A stretch of DNA of 5,416 nt, from the NCBI GenBank assembly GCA_031259875.1, contig JAIRKW010000134.1, forward strand, positions 1 through 5,416, in the 5' to 3' direction. The stretch's first letter is position 1, and every line of letters begins with the position of its first letter. Below the pieces are notes generated by a model. The model did no database searches. It was not told the DNA's origin and saw only the letters and a program-made list of their open reading frames with translations. Origin of the DNA: Campylobacteraceae bacterium (GTDB lineage Bacteria > Campylobacterota > Campylobacteria > Campylobacterales > Campylobacteraceae). Made by a program: the position numbers and the translations under genes. This document shows positions 4,475 to 5,416 of this stretch, piece after piece.

Positions 4475-5416
4475 TTAAATTGTGACAACTGGTTTTATAA
4501 GGTCGCGCGGTTTATCTTTCATAAGCAATAAAGCTTCCTCGATATGCTCAAAGCCTTTAAACCTATGTGTAAGAAGCGGCTTAACATCAAGTTTGCCATA
4601 TTTGATTAGGCGTGCTAGATACTCCATATTTTTTCTGCCACCGGGCATAAGACCGCCTATAACTCTGATGTGACCCATACCAAGTCCCCAGCCTACGCGC
4701 GGTATTCTAATGTAATCGCCTGTTCCAAGATAGTTGATATTGGAAATGATGCCGCCTGGACGAATTATCTTAACAGCCTGTTCAAATGTATCGACATTAC
4801 CGCCTGCAATAATTACTTTATCAACGCCTTCGCCGCCGACTTTATCTTTAATCTGCTCGACTATATCGCCGTCTTTATAATTAATAGCATCAGTCGCGCC
4901 GTAGAATTTCGCAACTTCAATACATTTTTGGCGTGATCCGACCGCTAAAATTCGCGCCGCACCGCGCAAATTCGAACCTGCCACCGCCATAAGTCCTACA
5001 GGCCCTATACCGATAACCGCGACAGTATCGCCATACTCTATCTCAGCATTATTTGCGCCGTGAAAACCGGTTGGCACCATATCCGAAAGCATCGCACCTT
5101 CTTCAATGCTAACTTCATCTGGTAAAAGCGCCATATTGCCGTCAGCTTCATTTACGTGAAAAAAATCAGCCATCAAACCGTCTTTGCTGTTAGAAAATTT
5201 CCAGCCGTTTAACATACCGTTTGAGTGCTGTGAAAATCCTCTTTGTGAAGCTACTGCCTGCCAATCAGGCGTAATGGCAGGTATGATTACTCTATCGCCG
5301 GGCTTAAAGTCTTTCACTAATGAACCAACCTCAACAACTTCGCCCACCCCTTCATGTCCTAGTATCAAATTGCGACGGTCACCGATAGCGCCTTCCCAAA
5401 CAGTGTGGATGTCTGA
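4475..5416 (-). CDS. adh: NADP-dependent secondary alcohol (isopropanol) dehydrogenase, lacks N-terminus
   Basis: The frame is open to the right edge and gives 313 residues. Aligned by memory to the 351-residue Clostridium beijerinckii secondary alcohol dehydrogenase it is colinear, so only about 38 N-terminal residues are outside. The enzyme reversibly reduces small ketones and aldehydes such as acetone to alcohols in the cytoplasm. Using C. beijerinckii numbering, H59 and E60 (ILGHEGVGEV) and D150 (MLSDMVPTGFHG) bind the catalytic zinc; the third ligand, C37, is off-window. The Rossmann motif is GIGPVG (174-179). S199, R200 and Y218, which hold the NADPH 2'-phosphate, are all kept (VGSR; INYKDG). 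The Cys cluster of a structural zinc is absent, as in this subfamily. The C-terminus LLLMKDKPRDLIKPVV is diagnostic. A TTG at 5368 is internal, not the start. G+C reaches 64 of 120 at 4921-5040, above its neighbours. It is monocistronic at its 3' end. Confidence 0.93.
   Translation of the reverse strand, partial: SDIHTVWEGAIGDRRNLILGHEGVGEVVEVGSLVKDFKPGDRVIIPAITPDWQAVASQRGFSQHSNGMLNGWKFSNSKDGLMADFFHVNEADGNMALLPDEVSIEEGAMLSDMVPTGFHGANNAEIEYGDTVAVIGIGPVGLMAVAGSNLRGAARILAVGSRQKCIEVAKFYGATDAINYKDGDIVEQIKDKVGGEGVDKVIIAGGNVDTFEQAVKIIRPGGIISNINYLGTGDYIRIPRVGWGLGMGHIRVIGGLMPGGRKNMEYLARLIKYGKLDVKPLLTHRFKGFEHIEEALLLMKDKPRDLIKPVVTI

Noticed and set aside
5366..5368. TTG as the start codon of the alcohol dehydrogenase
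   Set aside because: The frame stays open to the edge and the upstream residues (SDIHTVWEGAIGDRRN) match the conserved family sequence, so this Leu codon is internal.

Overview
The window looks like a piece of an AT-rich chromosome from the Campylobacterota, most likely a Campylobacter-type organism. Three things support this: an OmpR-type response regulator and ArsS-class sensor kinase pair of the kind typical of Helicobacter and Campylobacter, promoters that rely on an extended -10 (TGnTATAAT) with little or no -35, and AAGGA-type ribosome binding sites in a very AT-rich background. The genus is inferred from remembered family similarity; no search was run.

Layout, left to right. Positions 1-65 (minus) hold the first 21 codons of a lipoprotein gene that runs off the left edge. 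Positions 66-418 are AT-rich, with a promoter for that gene and no convincing coding region. A two-gene minus-strand operon follows: a 66-residue acidic protein of unknown function (1166-1366) and, abutting its stop codon, a complete PhnP-type metallo-beta-lactamase-fold phosphodiesterase (419-1165). A 144-bp divergent intergenic region separates it from the plus-strand two-component operon, made of the response regulator (1511-2185) and the sensor histidine kinase (2182-3480, 4-nt overlap). The two operons appear to share a nearly symmetrical -10 sequence at 1400-1409.

Positions 3481-4474 are about 1 kb without a credible gene. They hold palindromes and decayed copies, in both orientations, of a short dispersed repeat of the form TCATTGCgA...GgCAATCCA. 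The right end (4475-5416, minus) encodes all but the first 38 or so residues of a zinc-dependent, probably NADP(H)-using secondary alcohol dehydrogenase. It closely resembles the Clostridium beijerinckii / Thermoanaerobacter isopropanol dehydrogenases and is richer in G+C than its surroundings, which suggests acquisition.

Functionally, the centre is a membrane signalling module (kinase senses, regulator binds DNA) divergently transcribed from a small metabolic or repair operon. The alcohol dehydrogenase would interconvert small ketones or aldehydes and secondary alcohols at the expense of NADPH. I found no clear sign of a wholly undescribed system. The most unusual items are the shared bidirectional promoter, the repeat-rich 1-kb gap, the PhnP homologue with no visible C-P lyase genes, and its uncharacterised 66-residue partner.
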